Shown here piece by piece: positions 1 to 10,600 of a stretch of DNA of 64,000 bases (its first letter is position 1; each line of letters starts with the position of its first letter). The stretch lies in assembly GCF_900102545.1 (NCBI RefSeq), contig NZ_FNBN01000005.1:1-64000 (forward strand), read 5' to 3'. The notes under the pieces are model-generated. The model was not told where the DNA came from and searched no databases. It was given only the letters and a program-made list of their open reading frames with translations. This stretch comes from Chitinophaga filiformis (lineage in GTDB: Bacteria; Bacteroidota; Bacteroidia; Chitinophagales; Chitinophagaceae). The translations under genes and the position numbers were made by a program.

Positions 1-255
1 CGGCAATGAGGTTATTATCTGTAATCATGCATCATAATAGTAGCCGCGATTGTTTGGCAATTAAAGCAGCGGCAATGAGGTTATTATCTGTAATCCTGCA
101 TCATAACAGTAGCCGCGATCGTACGGCAATTAAAAAAGCGGCAGTGCTGTTATTGTCTGCAATCATGCATCATAGCAGTAACCGCAATGGTGTAATCATT
201 AAAGCCGTCACACTGATCCTACTATTGCTTCTTTACAAAAACAGTAGCGCACAGC
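1..255 (+). repeat. 69-bp tandem repeat in the 5' end of the HHH gene
   Basis: Three clear units occupy 6-74, 75-143 and 144-212, and a decayed fourth covers about 213-255. They encode MRLLSVIMHHNSSRD-type 23-residue units (MRLLSVIMHH, MRLLSVILHH, VLLLSAIMHH). The fourth unit is the functional signal peptide itself: its ACAGTAGC motif aligns with the same motif in the other units. The first five bases of the window match the bases preceding unit 2, so the array probably continues upstream. The unit length is a multiple of three, so copy-number change keeps the frame. Confidence 0.85.
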
Positions 256-2198
256 AGTCGGAGCCCGATCTGAATGCGGTAACAGAAAGTCAGTTGGAAA
301 CATATAACGCCAGTACGGATAATATACCGGAAGACGACGGTCACTGGCAACAGTTACAGGGATATGCACGCCGTAAGATTGACCTGAATACCGCAGATGC
401 AAGCGTACTGCAATCACTGGGATTGTTATCTCCAATACAGATCCGCCAGTTCCTGGCATACCGTCAGCAAATGGGTAAGCTGGTCAGCATCTATGAATTG
501 CAGGCCATACCAGGCTGGGATGAACAACTGATCCGCAGTGTGCTGCCTTATGTACGTGCAGGCAATGATCTGGAGCCACAGTATACCCTGAAAGACTATC
601 TGAAAAGGGGAGATCATATTCTGTTGTTCAGGTATGGCCGGCAACTGGAAAACAGCAGAGGATACCAGCATACAGACAGTACACCTGCACACTACCTTGG
701 TAGTCCCGACAAGCTGTTGTTACGCTACCGGTACAATTTCCCCCGGTATATGAGCTGGGGAGTTGTCATGGAGAAAGATGCGGGAGAAGTTTTTTTCAAA
801 GAAAACCGAAGTGTTGACTTCTACAGTGTACACTTATTTGTGAAAAAATATAAATGGATCCGGGCGCTGGCCCTGGGCGACTTTACCGTGAACATGGGGC
901 AGGGATTGCTGAACTGGCAATCCCTGGCATTCGGAAAAGGCGCTGCTGTTATGCAGGTAAAAAGGGAAGGAGAGCTGTTAAAGCCATATGCCTCAGCGGG
1001 AGAATACAACTTTTACCGCGGTGCAGGCATCACCCTGTCACATGGAAAATGGGAGGGCACTGCTTTTATATCCTCCAGGATGCTCGATGGGAGTATTACT
1101 ACGAACAGCGGCTATCACCGGTCTTTGTCTGAACTGGCTAAGCGGCACACACTGGCACAATTTACTACAGGCGGCAACCTGACAATAACAGGCCGCGACT
1201 GGAAACTTGGATTGAATATGATACAACATCAATTCTCACAACCAGTGGAAAAAGGTGCTGCTCCTTACCAGCTTTTTGCGTTTGAAGGGAGAACACTGAC
1301 AGGCGTAAGCGCAGACTATGAAGTAAGCTGGAATGGCCTGCATCTCTTTGGGGAAGGGGCGATGAGTGGCAATGGAAAAACAGCCTGGATCAGCGGACTG
1401 CTGGCCAGCGTCACTGCAAATGTGGATATGGTGCTGCTTTACCGCAATTACAACAAAGCTTACCAGTCGCTGTATGCCGATGCCTGGGGCGAGTTTTACA
1501 AGCCTGTCAATGAAAATGGTATTTATACAGGTATCAGTCTGAAAGTAAATACGCATCTGAAAATAGACGCCTATGCAGATCAGTTCCGCTTTCCCTGGTT
1601 GCAATACCGTTCATCGGCACCAGGCGGGGGAAGGGATGTACTGGCAGCACTGACCTATACGCCCGACAAACAGACGGAAGTCTTTCTCAGGTACAACTAT
1701 ACTGTTAAACAACAGGATGGAAAAGAGAATGTATCCTTTTTGTCGCCATCGGTACAGGTAGCGCATCAAAGCTGGCGCCTGCAGGTAAAACTGGCAGCGA
1801 AAGGAAGCGTGACGGTAAAAAACAGGATAGAGTTAAGCCGGCGCCGGGAAGATGGAAGGGAACAATGCGGTTTCCTGCTCTTCCAGGAAATGCTTTACCA
1901 GCATGCCCGCTGGCCGCTGCAATTATATGTGCGTTATACCCTGTTTACCGCGGGAGAGGGAGAGAGCATGTACACCATCACCTCAGGTATGTTGTATGAG
2001 TATGGTGTTTCCCGCCTGTCAGGGAAGGGAAGGCAATACCAGTGCCGCATACGCTGGAAATTTAAGAAAGGACTGACATGCTGGATACGCTATCAGCAAA
2101 CGGTGTATGAGCGGGTCACCAGCATCGGAAACGGTTGGGATGAAGTAGCAGGTAATAGAATAGGTGTCCTGCATTGTCAATTGCAATACTTATTCTAG
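6..2198 (+). CDS. Helix-hairpin-helix outer-membrane-type protein, start uncertain
   Basis: A signal-peptide-like stretch (hydrophobic run then NSSAQQ, about residues 64-84) is followed by a ComEA-like helix-hairpin-helix segment at about 122-187 (IDLNTADASVLQSLGL, then a second hairpin at ELQAIPGWDE). About 540 residues rich in alternating aromatic/polar strands follow and end in LQYLF, as expected of an outer-membrane beta-barrel. Bacteroidota commonly carry HHH plus barrel proteins of about 700 residues with no established function; HHH domains usually contact DNA, so a role in DNA uptake is possible but unproven. The N-terminus consists of 23-residue repeats (see repeat entry). The frame is open to the window edge, so the true start could be at 6, 75, a GTG at 144, or upstream. 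Confidence 0.75.
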   Translation: MRLLSVIMHHNSSRDCLAIKAAAMRLLSVILHHNSSRDRTAIKKAAVLLLSAIMHHSSNRNGVIIKAVTLILLLLLYKNSSAQQSEPDLNAVTESQLETYNASTDNIPEDDGHWQQLQGYARRKIDLNTADASVLQSLGLLSPIQIRQFLAYRQQMGKLVSIYELQAIPGWDEQLIRSVLPYVRAGNDLEPQYTLKDYLKRGDHILLFRYGRQLENSRGYQHTDSTPAHYLGSPDKLLLRYRYNFPRYMSWGVVMEKDAGEVFFKENRSVDFYSVHLFVKKYKWIRALALGDFTVNMGQGLLNWQSLAFGKGAAVMQVKREGELLKPYASAGEYNFYRGAGITLSHGKWEGTAFISSRMLDGSITTNSGYHRSLSELAKRHTLAQFTTGGNLTITGRDWKLGLNMIQHQFSQPVEKGAAPYQLFAFEGRTLTGVSADYEVSWNGLHLFGEGAMSGNGKTAWISGLLASVTANVDMVLLYRNYNKAYQSLYADAWGEFYKPVNENGIYTGISLKVNTHLKIDAYADQFRFPWLQYRSSAPGGGRDVLAALTYTPDKQTEVFLRYNYTVKQQDGKENVSFLSPSVQVAHQSWRLQVKLAAKGSVTVKNRIELSRRREDGREQCGFLLFQEMLYQHARWPLQLYVRYTLFTAGEGESMYTITSGMLYEYGVSRLSGKGRQYQCRIRWKFKKGLTCWIRYQQTVYERVTSIGNGWDEVAGNRIGVLHCQLQYLF

Positions 2199-2653
2199 GA
2201 GACGAAATCAATGTTAAATTTTATTCGATAGAAAGCTGTAAAATATAGATGTACATATACTATTTTTTTTCTCTCTTAAAAAAAGGTTAAATTTTTCTTG
2301 GTGCGAAGAGAAAAAAATCTCTAAATTGTGGGTCTCAACCAAAATCTAAATCGTAATATGAAAGAGGTCGGAATCTCTTTGTCCTGTCTTACTGCAAGAT
2401 ATACAACAATGTCAACCTGTGCTCGACGGTATCCTATTTCCGTTGGTAAGATGGAGAAGCTCTTTTCCGCGCCGCAAACAACCATCCAGGTTCTTGCCGC
2501 CTTCATCCCGGATGGTTATTTCAACAACATTTTTTTTAGTAAACATAAAGTGGTTTTTGCAAGTTAGGGGCTTGTATTGGTTGAGCTATGCCAATTGATT
2601 ACAGGCCTTGGGACTGATTATTTTTTTTATTGTCAATTAAATCTAAATCGTTT
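2199..2653. other. Intergenic region upstream of first SusC gene
   Basis: This is 455 bp of AT-rich sequence with no recognised protein family. A 13-base element, AAATCTAAATCGT, occurs twice, at 2342-2354 and 2639-2651, each time 2-3 bases before an ATG. The second copy precedes the first SusC gene. I could not find a clean TAnnTTTG promoter. Confidence 0.5.
2358..2567 (+). CDS. Possible small protein, 69 aa, unknown
   Basis: The frame starts MKEVGISLSC and I recognise no family. The only argument for translation is its start context: AAATCTAAATCGT sits three bases before its ATG, the same 13 bases that precede the SusC start at 2654. No signal peptide or transmembrane run is obvious. It could equally be spurious, with the shared element left by a local duplication. 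Confidence 0.22.
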   Translation: MKEVGISLSCLTARYTTMSTCARRYPISVGKMEKLFSAPQTTIQVLAAFIPDGYFNNIFFSKHKVVFAS

Positions 2654-5600
2654 ATGAAGAAAAGAGCATTACTCTTTCTCAACGTGCTTATGGTGAGCGC
2701 TACGCTGACGTATGCTCAACAACGTCAGGTTTCGGGGAAAGTCACCGGAGCAGATGGGTTACCTATACCATTCGCCACAATTCAAGTCAAAGGGACAAAT
2801 ACCGGAACCACTTCAGACCAGGATGGAAATTTCAAACTGAATGTAAATGGCAGCAATGCAGTGCTGATTGTTAGAAGTGTGGGCTATGTAGCGCAGGATA
2901 TTGCTGTAGGTGGAAATGCAAGCCTGACTATATCACTAAAAAATGACGATCAGAACCTTCAGGAGGTTGTAGTAACCGCTCTGAACGTAAAAAGAAATAA
3001 AAACGAACTTCCTTATTCAGCGCAGATAGTAGCCGCAGAAGAGCTGAACAGGACCAGAGATGCGAACGTGGTAACTTCCCTGTCCGGTAAAGTATCCGGT
3101 CTGGAAATCCGCAAAAACAATACCCTGGGTGGTTCTACCAATATCGTACTACGTGGCGCCAAATCACTGACTGGTAACAACCAGGCATTATTCGTTGTGG
3201 ATGGTGTGCCCGTGGATAACTCAAACACCAACAGTAAAGACCAGCGTACCGGTCGTGTAGGTTATGACTACGGTAACGCTGCTGCGGATATCAACCCTGA
3301 TGATATCGCATCTGTGAGCGTACTGAAAGGTGCAGCTGCTACTGCGTTGTACGGTTCACGTGCTGCTAACGGTGTTGTGATGATCACTACAAAGAAAGGT
3401 AACCGTGGTCTGAACGTTACTGTGAACAGCGGCGTTAACATCGGTAAAGTAGATAAGAGCACTTTCGTTAAATATCAGAAAGACTATGGTGCTGGTTATG
3501 GCGACTACTGGTCTGAAGAAGATATCGACGGCGATGGCACTGTAGACAAGATCGTGAATACCGTAGATGACGCTTCTTACGGTCCTAAATTCGATCCAAA
3601 CCTGCTGGTGTATCATTGGGATTCCTTCTATGAGGGTTCTCCAAACTACGGTAAGAAAAGGCCCTATGTGGCAGCAGCAAATGATGCTACCAAATTCTTC
3701 AAAACTGCAATCGGTACCAACAACAGTGCTGTGATCGATGGTAGCAGCGATAAGGGTAACTTCAAGCTGGGATACACCAAGAGCGTTGACCAGGGTATTA
3801 TGCCTAACAGCCGCATTGGTAAAGACCTGATCAACTTTAGCTCTGCTTACAACCTGACTTCCAAACTGACTGCCAGTGCATCAGTAAATACTTCCCTGAT
3901 CAAAGGCCAGGGCCGTTACGGTACTGGTTATGATTCCAAAAACCTGATGACTAACTTCAGGCAGTGGTGGGAAACCAACATTGACGTGAAAGATCAGGAA
4001 GCTGCTTACAAAAAGGAGATGAAGAACATCACCTGGAACCAGCAGTACCCTGGTAGCCTTGCTCCGGCTTATTGGGATAACCCATACTGGACAAGATACG
4101 AGAACTATGAGAACGATCATCGTACACGTAACTTCGGTAACATCGCATTGAACTACAATGTGACCGACTGGTTGAATGTACTGGGCCGTGTATCACTGGA
4201 TACTTATAATGAAATGCAGGAAGAAAGGATCGCTGTAGGTTCAATCGATGTGTCTCAGTACCAGAGATATGAACATACTTTCAGCGAGTATAACTACGAC
4301 CTGATGCTGAATTTCAATAAGAATATCTCTGAGAATCTGACTTTCAAAGGTATTCTCGGTGGTAACGTGAGAAGAACGAAGAACAACTCCATCCTTTCTA
4401 AAACAAATGGTGGCTTGCTGATTCCTCGTCTGTATGCACTGCTGAACACTGCAAACCCAATGGAAGCACCAACTGAGATCGCTACACTTGAAGAAGTAGA
4501 CGGTATCTTCGGTTCTGCTAACCTGGGTTACAAGGAATTATTATTCCTGGATCTCTCTTTGAGAAGAGACCAGTCTTCTACCTTGCCTAAAGGTAATAAC
4601 AGCTATTACTATCCTGCAGCTTCATTAGGTTTTGTATTCTCAAAACTGATGCCTCAGGCTACATGGCTGTCAAACGGTAAAGTAAGGGTGAACTACGCTC
4701 AGGTAGGTAACTCCGCTCCCGCATTATACACCAAAAATTACTATCAGGTGTTAACAGGTATCGACGGCAATCCGCTGGCATCTGTTGACGGTACCAAATA
4801 CAATCCAAACCTGAAGTCAGAGCGTACGAAGAGCTTTGAAGCAGGTCTGGAAATGTCCTTCCTGCAGAACCGCCTGGGTTTTGATGCGACCTACTACAGA
4901 CTGAACACTGTAGACCAGATCGTGCCACTGCCGGTATCTACTGCTACTGGTTTCGACTACAAAGTGATCAACGCTGGTGATATCCAGAACCAGGGTATTG
5001 AGTTGTCAGTTTTCGGTACGCCGGTAAGAACCAAAGACTTCTCCTGGAATGTTAATGTGAACTGGTCCCGCAACCGTAACAAGGTTAAATCTTTACCTGG
5101 CATCAGCACACTGCAGCTCGCAAGCTTCCCTGGTAACATCACCATCAATGCTTCTGTAGGTCAGCCTTACGGTACTATCATTGGTACAGACTACGTATAC
5201 AATGAAAAAGGTCAAAAGCTGGTTGAAGATGGATACTATCAGATTTCTCCTACTTCCAACAACATCATCGGTAACGCAAATCCTGACTGGATCGGCGGTA
5301 TCACCAACACACTGAAATATAAAGATGTATCCCTGAGCTTCCTGGTTGATGTACGTCATGGTGGAGACCTCTTCTCCCTGGATATGTACTATGGCCTGGC
5401 AACTGGTATACTGCCTGAAACAGTTGGTAAAAACGACCTGGGTAACGAGTCAAGAGCTCCTCTGACAAACGATAGCAAGTCCGGTGGTATCATCGTACCT
5501 GGTGTAACTGCTGATGGTAAACCTAACACTACAAGGATCGCAAACGAATACGGAACATACGGTTACGTATCTAATCCTGATAAAGCATTCGTATACGATG

Positions 5601-5845
5601 CAAGCTATGTGAAACTGCGTGAGGTATCATTGACCTATTCACTGCCTGCATCTATCACCAAACGTATGGCGCCTTTCAAAGGTATCGACTTCTCCCTGAT
5701 CGGTAGAAACCTCTGGATCATCCACAAGAACCTGCCTTATGCAGATCCTGATGATGCTATCAGCTCCGGTAACTACCAGGGTTATATCGGTGGTAGCTAT
5801 CCTTCTACAAGAACTTTTGGTGCTAACGTAAGATTCAGATTCTAG
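2654..5845 (+). CDS. SusC/RagA-family TonB-linked outer membrane protein
   Basis: This is a TonB-dependent outer-membrane channel that imports a ligand captured by its SusD partner. A signal peptide covers residues 1-21 (cleavage near TYA-QQ). A carboxypeptidase-D-regulatory-like domain follows (VSGKVTGADGLPIPFATIQV), then the plug (LVGKVSG-like block ending FVVDGVPVD), then a barrel ending NVRFRF with the typical terminal Phe. The mature length of about 1040 residues is normal for SusC. I chose the ATG at 2654 because it opens directly on MKKRALLFLNVL; an upstream in-frame start at 2630 would spoil the signal peptide. It pairs with the SusD gene 35 bp downstream. The substrate cannot be read from sequence, as no carbohydrate enzyme is adjacent. 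Confidence 0.95.
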   Translation: MKKRALLFLNVLMVSATLTYAQQRQVSGKVTGADGLPIPFATIQVKGTNTGTTSDQDGNFKLNVNGSNAVLIVRSVGYVAQDIAVGGNASLTISLKNDDQNLQEVVVTALNVKRNKNELPYSAQIVAAEELNRTRDANVVTSLSGKVSGLEIRKNNTLGGSTNIVLRGAKSLTGNNQALFVVDGVPVDNSNTNSKDQRTGRVGYDYGNAAADINPDDIASVSVLKGAAATALYGSRAANGVVMITTKKGNRGLNVTVNSGVNIGKVDKSTFVKYQKDYGAGYGDYWSEEDIDGDGTVDKIVNTVDDASYGPKFDPNLLVYHWDSFYEGSPNYGKKRPYVAAANDATKFFKTAIGTNNSAVIDGSSDKGNFKLGYTKSVDQGIMPNSRIGKDLINFSSAYNLTSKLTASASVNTSLIKGQGRYGTGYDSKNLMTNFRQWWETNIDVKDQEAAYKKEMKNITWNQQYPGSLAPAYWDNPYWTRYENYENDHRTRNFGNIALNYNVTDWLNVLGRVSLDTYNEMQEERIAVGSIDVSQYQRYEHTFSEYNYDLMLNFNKNISENLTFKGILGGNVRRTKNNSILSKTNGGLLIPRLYALLNTANPMEAPTEIATLEEVDGIFGSANLGYKELLFLDLSLRRDQSSTLPKGNNSYYYPAASLGFVFSKLMPQATWLSNGKVRVNYAQVGNSAPALYTKNYYQVLTGIDGNPLASVDGTKYNPNLKSERTKSFEAGLEMSFLQNRLGFDATYYRLNTVDQIVPLPVSTATGFDYKVINAGDIQNQGIELSVFGTPVRTKDFSWNVNVNWSRNRNKVKSLPGISTLQLASFPGNITINASVGQPYGTIIGTDYVYNEKGQKLVEDGYYQISPTSNNIIGNANPDWIGGITNTLKYKDVSLSFLVDVRHGGDLFSLDMYYGLATGILPETVGKNDLGNESRAPLTNDSKSGGIIVPGVTADGKPNTTRIANEYGTYGYVSNPDKAFVYDASYVKLREVSLTYSLPASITKRMAPFKGIDFSLIGRNLWIIHKNLPYADPDDAISSGNYQGYIGGSYPSTRTFGANVRFRF

Positions 5846-5880
5846 TAGGTAGTAGGTGAATTAAACTCAAAAAAAGTAAA

Positions 5881-7317
5881 ATGAAAAAGATATTCTTATA
5901 CGCATCACTCTCTATAGCAGGTATGGTTTCGACAGTATCCTGCACCAAAGACCTCACTTCACTTAACAATGATGTGAAAAAACCAGAGGTAGTAGCTGCT
6001 TCTGCACTGTATGCGAGTGCAACCAAAGAACTGGCTGATCTGTTGACCAGTACAAGTGTGAATCTGAACGTTTACAGATTGATCGTACAACAGTGGACAG
6101 AGAACACCTACCTGGATGAATCCAACTACAACCTGATCAAAAGGAGTATTCCTGACGCGGTGTGGAGTGCACTCTATACAGATGTACTGAAAGATCTGAA
6201 GGAAGCAAGGAAAGTAGTGGAAGGCGATGCATCTATCAGCGCTGCTACTAAAAAGAATCAGCTGGCGCAGATCGAGATCATGTCAATTTTCGCTACATCA
6301 GTTGCAGTAAATACATTTGGCAATATACCTTACAGCAAAGCGCTGGATGATGAAAACCTGTTCCCGGTATACGAAGATGGTCTGACTATCTACAACGACC
6401 TGCTGACCCGCCTCGATGCTGCGCTGACATCTTTCGATGCAAGTGCAGAAGGATTTGGTGGAGCTAATATGCTGTTTCCTGGTGATGAGATCAACAGCTG
6501 GATTAAATTCGGCAACTCCCTGAAGTTCAGATTAGGTATGACCCTGGTAGACGTAGCGCCTGACAAGGCAGCAGCAGCTGTTACCGCGGCAGAGCCTAAG
6601 GCATTCAACACCATGGGTGAATACGCAAGATTCCCATATTCAACCGTTCCGCCAAACACTAACCCACTGTGGGAAGATCTGGTACAGAGCGGCCGTCATG
6701 ACTTTAACGCTACTACGCTGATGATCGATCAGCTGAAGGCCCTGAACGATCCAAGGATCGGTCAGTTCTTCACTACCGTTGGAGGTCAGTTTGTAGGATT
6801 GAAATATGGCACTAAAGGTTCCTACGTTGCTTACTCTCATCCGGGCGATAAACTGGAAAGGAAAGATCTGCCAGGCGTATTTATCGATTATTCCGAAATA
6901 GAGTTCTTACGTGCGGAAGCTATCGAAAGAGGCCTGATCACAGGTGTTGCTGCAGAACACTACAACAACGCTGTCACTAACTCTATCGTTTTCTGGGGTG
7001 GTACAGTAGCTGAAGCAACCACTTACCTGGCTCAGCCTTCTGTTGCCTATGCAACAGCAACCGGTACTTACAAACAGAAGATCGGTTTACAGAAATGGCT
7101 TGCACTGTACAATCGCGGTTTTGATGCGTGGGTAGAAGCAAGAAGGCTGGATTATCCGGTATTCGTACCTGGTCCTACTGCCAGAAGTGCATGGCCTGTA
7201 CGCTTCACTTATCCGGTTTCCGAACAGAATCTGAACAAAGCTAATTACGATAAAGCGGCTAAAGATCTGGGTGGTGACGGTGATAAAGTAACTACTAAGA
7301 TCTTCTGGGATAAATAA
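5881..7317 (+). CDS. SusD/RagB-family lipoprotein (SusD-like 2 type)
   Basis: This is a surface lipoprotein that captures ligand for the SusC channel encoded just upstream. The signal peptide ends in a lipobox (TVSC, Cys 21). The body has the all-alpha SusD-like_2 pattern: an early NVYRLIVQQWTENTYLDES segment, the central NTFGNIPYSKALDD motif, and a C-terminal QKWLALYNRGFDAWVEARRL helix typical of the family. Its 478 residues fit. It forms an operon with the SusC gene and ends in a strong hairpin terminator at 7380. No glycan-specific signature is visible, so the ligand could be a sugar, peptide or other nutrient. Confidence 0.93.
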   Translation: MKKIFLYASLSIAGMVSTVSCTKDLTSLNNDVKKPEVVAASALYASATKELADLLTSTSVNLNVYRLIVQQWTENTYLDESNYNLIKRSIPDAVWSALYTDVLKDLKEARKVVEGDASISAATKKNQLAQIEIMSIFATSVAVNTFGNIPYSKALDDENLFPVYEDGLTIYNDLLTRLDAALTSFDASAEGFGGANMLFPGDEINSWIKFGNSLKFRLGMTLVDVAPDKAAAAVTAAEPKAFNTMGEYARFPYSTVPPNTNPLWEDLVQSGRHDFNATTLMIDQLKALNDPRIGQFFTTVGGQFVGLKYGTKGSYVAYSHPGDKLERKDLPGVFIDYSEIEFLRAEAIERGLITGVAAEHYNNAVTNSIVFWGGTVAEATTYLAQPSVAYATATGTYKQKIGLQKWLALYNRGFDAWVEARRLDYPVFVPGPTARSAWPVRFTYPVSEQNLNKANYDKAAKDLGGDGDKVTTKIFWDK

Positions 7318-7379
7318 TATCAATATCCGGGAAGATACTTAAAATAGTAACTGCATAAGATTTAGAATTGAAAACAAAA

Positions 7380-7413
7380 GTCCTCCTCAATTACGTTGAG
7401 GAGGACCTTTTTT
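7380..7413 (+). terminator. Intrinsic terminator after first SusC/SusD pair
   Basis: A perfect 11-bp stem (GTCCTCCTCAA / TTGAGGAGGAC) with a 5-nt loop is followed by CTTTTTTG. It closes the SusC-SusD operon, so the second pair is a separate transcription unit. Confidence 0.93.
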
Positions 7414-7602
7414 GTTAATCCACTGAACCCTACCCCCGCATTTTTGTTAATACAGGAGAACCCATTGTAAATCAATCAACAGAAACCGTAAGATTGGATT
7501 TTAACTAAACGCAAAATTCGTATAACGAGAAACCCGGTTTACTCCTCAGGCATTGTTTTATTCACGCACCCTCTCCGGTGTATAAAATAAATCTGAACCG
7601 TT

Positions 7603-10600
7603 ATGTTAAAACATTTACTGTGCTTGTTAATTCTTACTTGTTTAATGACAGGGCTTTACGCGCAACAACGTGAAGTGACTGGTAAGGTGACTGGAACCGA
7701 TGGGGTGCCTGTACCTTATGCCACTGTGCAGATTAAAGGCACCAACAAGGGTACCACTGCCGACCAGAATGGTAATTTCCGTTTAGTGGTAGAAGGCAAT
7801 AACCCCATCCTTCAGGTCAGAAGTGTGGGTTTTACGCTTAAAGAAATTCCTGTGGGCTCAGGCACCACTTTTGACGTTACGCTGACACAGGACAACAAAA
7901 ATCTGCAGGAAGTCGTAGTCACTGGTATCGGTATCAAACGTGAGAAAAAAGCGTTGGGATATGCCGTGCAGGACGTAAAAGGCGATGATCTTGTAAGGGC
8001 CAGCCAGGGTGACGCACTCAGGGCCCTGTCAGGAAAAGTGGCCGGCATGCAGGTAGTTGGTTCCGGAGGTACTCCAGGGGCCTCTACCTTTATCAAACTC
8101 AGGGGTACAAACTCCCTGACCGGTAATAACCAGCCACTCTTCGTCATTGATGGTATTCCGGTAGATAATTCACAGAACTACTCCGGCGACCCTGCCGATG
8201 CAGACAACAATCTGCTGCAGGGGGCTACCAACACAAACCGTGGTGCGGATATCAACCCGGATGATATTGAAAGTATTTCAGTACTGAAAGGTCCCGCCGC
8301 CGCCGCGCTTTATGGTATTGACGCTGCCAACGGCGCCATTATCATTACTACTAAAAAAGGTAAAGCTGGTAAGGTTGCTGTAGATTTCAGTACCGGTATA
8401 TCCTTCGATGTGGTGAACAGGTTACCAAAGATCCAGAAACAATTTGCGAAAGGATCGGGAGGTGTACTGGCGCCATTCACGTCTTCTAACCGTTATTCCT
8501 GGGGACCTAACGTAGATACCCTCTTCTGGACAGGTACTCCCAACGAATATGACTTCCATGGGAATGTCGTAGGTGCTTCAGACCCTAATGCCAATATCAA
8601 GTTCGTTCCTTACGATAATACCAAAGATTTCTGGAAAACAGCAGTTACTTATAATAACAGCTTGTCTTTCACCGGAGGAACCGAGGCGGCCACTTACCGC
8701 ATGTCTGTTTCCCACAATTACCAGAATTCCATTGTGCCGCTACAGTACCAGCAACGCACTGCTATTGCATTAGCCGGCCAGTTGAAAATTTCTGAAAAGA
8801 TCAGGACATCCGCTAACCTCAATTTCAATGTCACCAACGGTAGTATGCCACAAAATGGTAGTAACCTGTCTGGTATCATGCTGGGCTTAACCAGGACGCC
8901 TGTATCTTTTGATAACTCTAACGGTGGACTGGCTGCAGACGATCCCCGCACGTATCTGTTCTCTAATGGGTTACAGCGTTCTTACCGTAATGGTATATAC
9001 GACAACCCTTACTGGACGATCAATAAAACGCCGTACACTACTGCTGTGAACCGTATTATTGGAAGTCTGCAGGTGGACTATGATTTTATCAAAGACTTCA
9101 CACTGACCTATCGTATTGGTACTGACGTATACAGTGATAACCGTCACCAGTACTACGAAATACAATCCGGCGCCTACAATGGTGGTCGTTTGTTCGATGA
9201 CAGATACACCTATAAAAGTGTGAACTCAGATGCGATCGTGACCTATAACAAACAAGTCTCCAAAGATTTCAGGTTAAACCTCAGGGTAGGTAACAACTTG
9301 TACTCCCGCAAATTGGATGAGCTGTATGTACAGGGTGACGGTCTGACCTCTCCGGGATATGACAACATCAGTAATGCCACCGTACAGAAATCATACAACT
9401 ATGTCACACCTTACAGGAGGATATCGCTGTATTTTGATGCGAACTTCGATTTCCAGTCAATGTTGTTCCTGGAAGTGACCGGGCGTAATGACTGGTCATC
9501 TACGCTGCCTCCCGGTAGTAACAGCTTCTTCTATCCCTCAGCCAGCTTAGGTTTTGTATTTACAGAACTCGGCGCCCTGAAAGGAGGGAAGGTACTTAGC
9601 TTTGGTAAGCTCAGGTTATCAGTTGCCCAGGTGGGTAAAGACCCTGGTGCTTTTGTGACTAAATCCTTCTCCGTGCCTACTACTTATCCGGATGGTTATA
9701 CCACAGGTATCTCCTTCCCGTATGACGGAAAAGGTAGTTTCTCACTGGACAACGTGTTGGGTAACCCTAACCTGAAGCCTGAAAAGACGCTTTCCTACGA
9801 AGCCGGTTTACAATTACAGTTCTTCGACAACCGTTTTGGAATTGATGCGACCGGTTATCATACCAAAGGAACAGACCTGTTAGTAAGAGCCCCGATAGCA
9901 GGGTCTGCCGGATACCAATATGTAAATCTGAATGCTGCTGCTATCAGGAACAATGGTCTGGAAATTACCCTGAGCGCCAAACCGATCGTTGGCAAAGCCT
10001 TTACCTGGGATATGTTTGTGAACTACAGCATGAACCGTAGTAAGGTACTGGCACTGGCGCCCGGCATTAACCAGGTAACCGTGAACGGTTTTACAGGTAC
10101 AGTGGTAGCACACCTGCCGAATGAGCCCGCCGGTATTATCTACGCTTATGGTTGGCAAAGAGACTCTCAGGGCCGTATTGTCGTGAGCGATAATGCGGAC
10201 GACTTTGGTTATCCCGTTGTATCTACCGTGCAGAAAAGGGTAGGGAACCCTAATCCGGTATTCCTGATGGGTATCGGTAACACTTTCAGCTACAAAGGAT
10301 TCTCATTATATACCCTGGTAGACTGGAAACACAAGGGTGATCTGTGGAATGGTACCCGGGGATCCCTGCAGGCCATCGGTACTTCCTATTATACAATAAA
10401 CAGGGGCGAACAGCATGTATTCCCGGGTGTAATGGGACACCTGAACGATGCAGGCGAGGTAGTGCATAATGAAGGTGGAGCTGAGAAACCAGGTGGTGGT
10501 GCGGTAAATACAACTTCAGTACCGCTGGATGAAGCCTGGTACCTCGGCAATGGTGGCGGTTTTGGTGCACAGACAGAAACATTTATTGATGATGCTTCTT

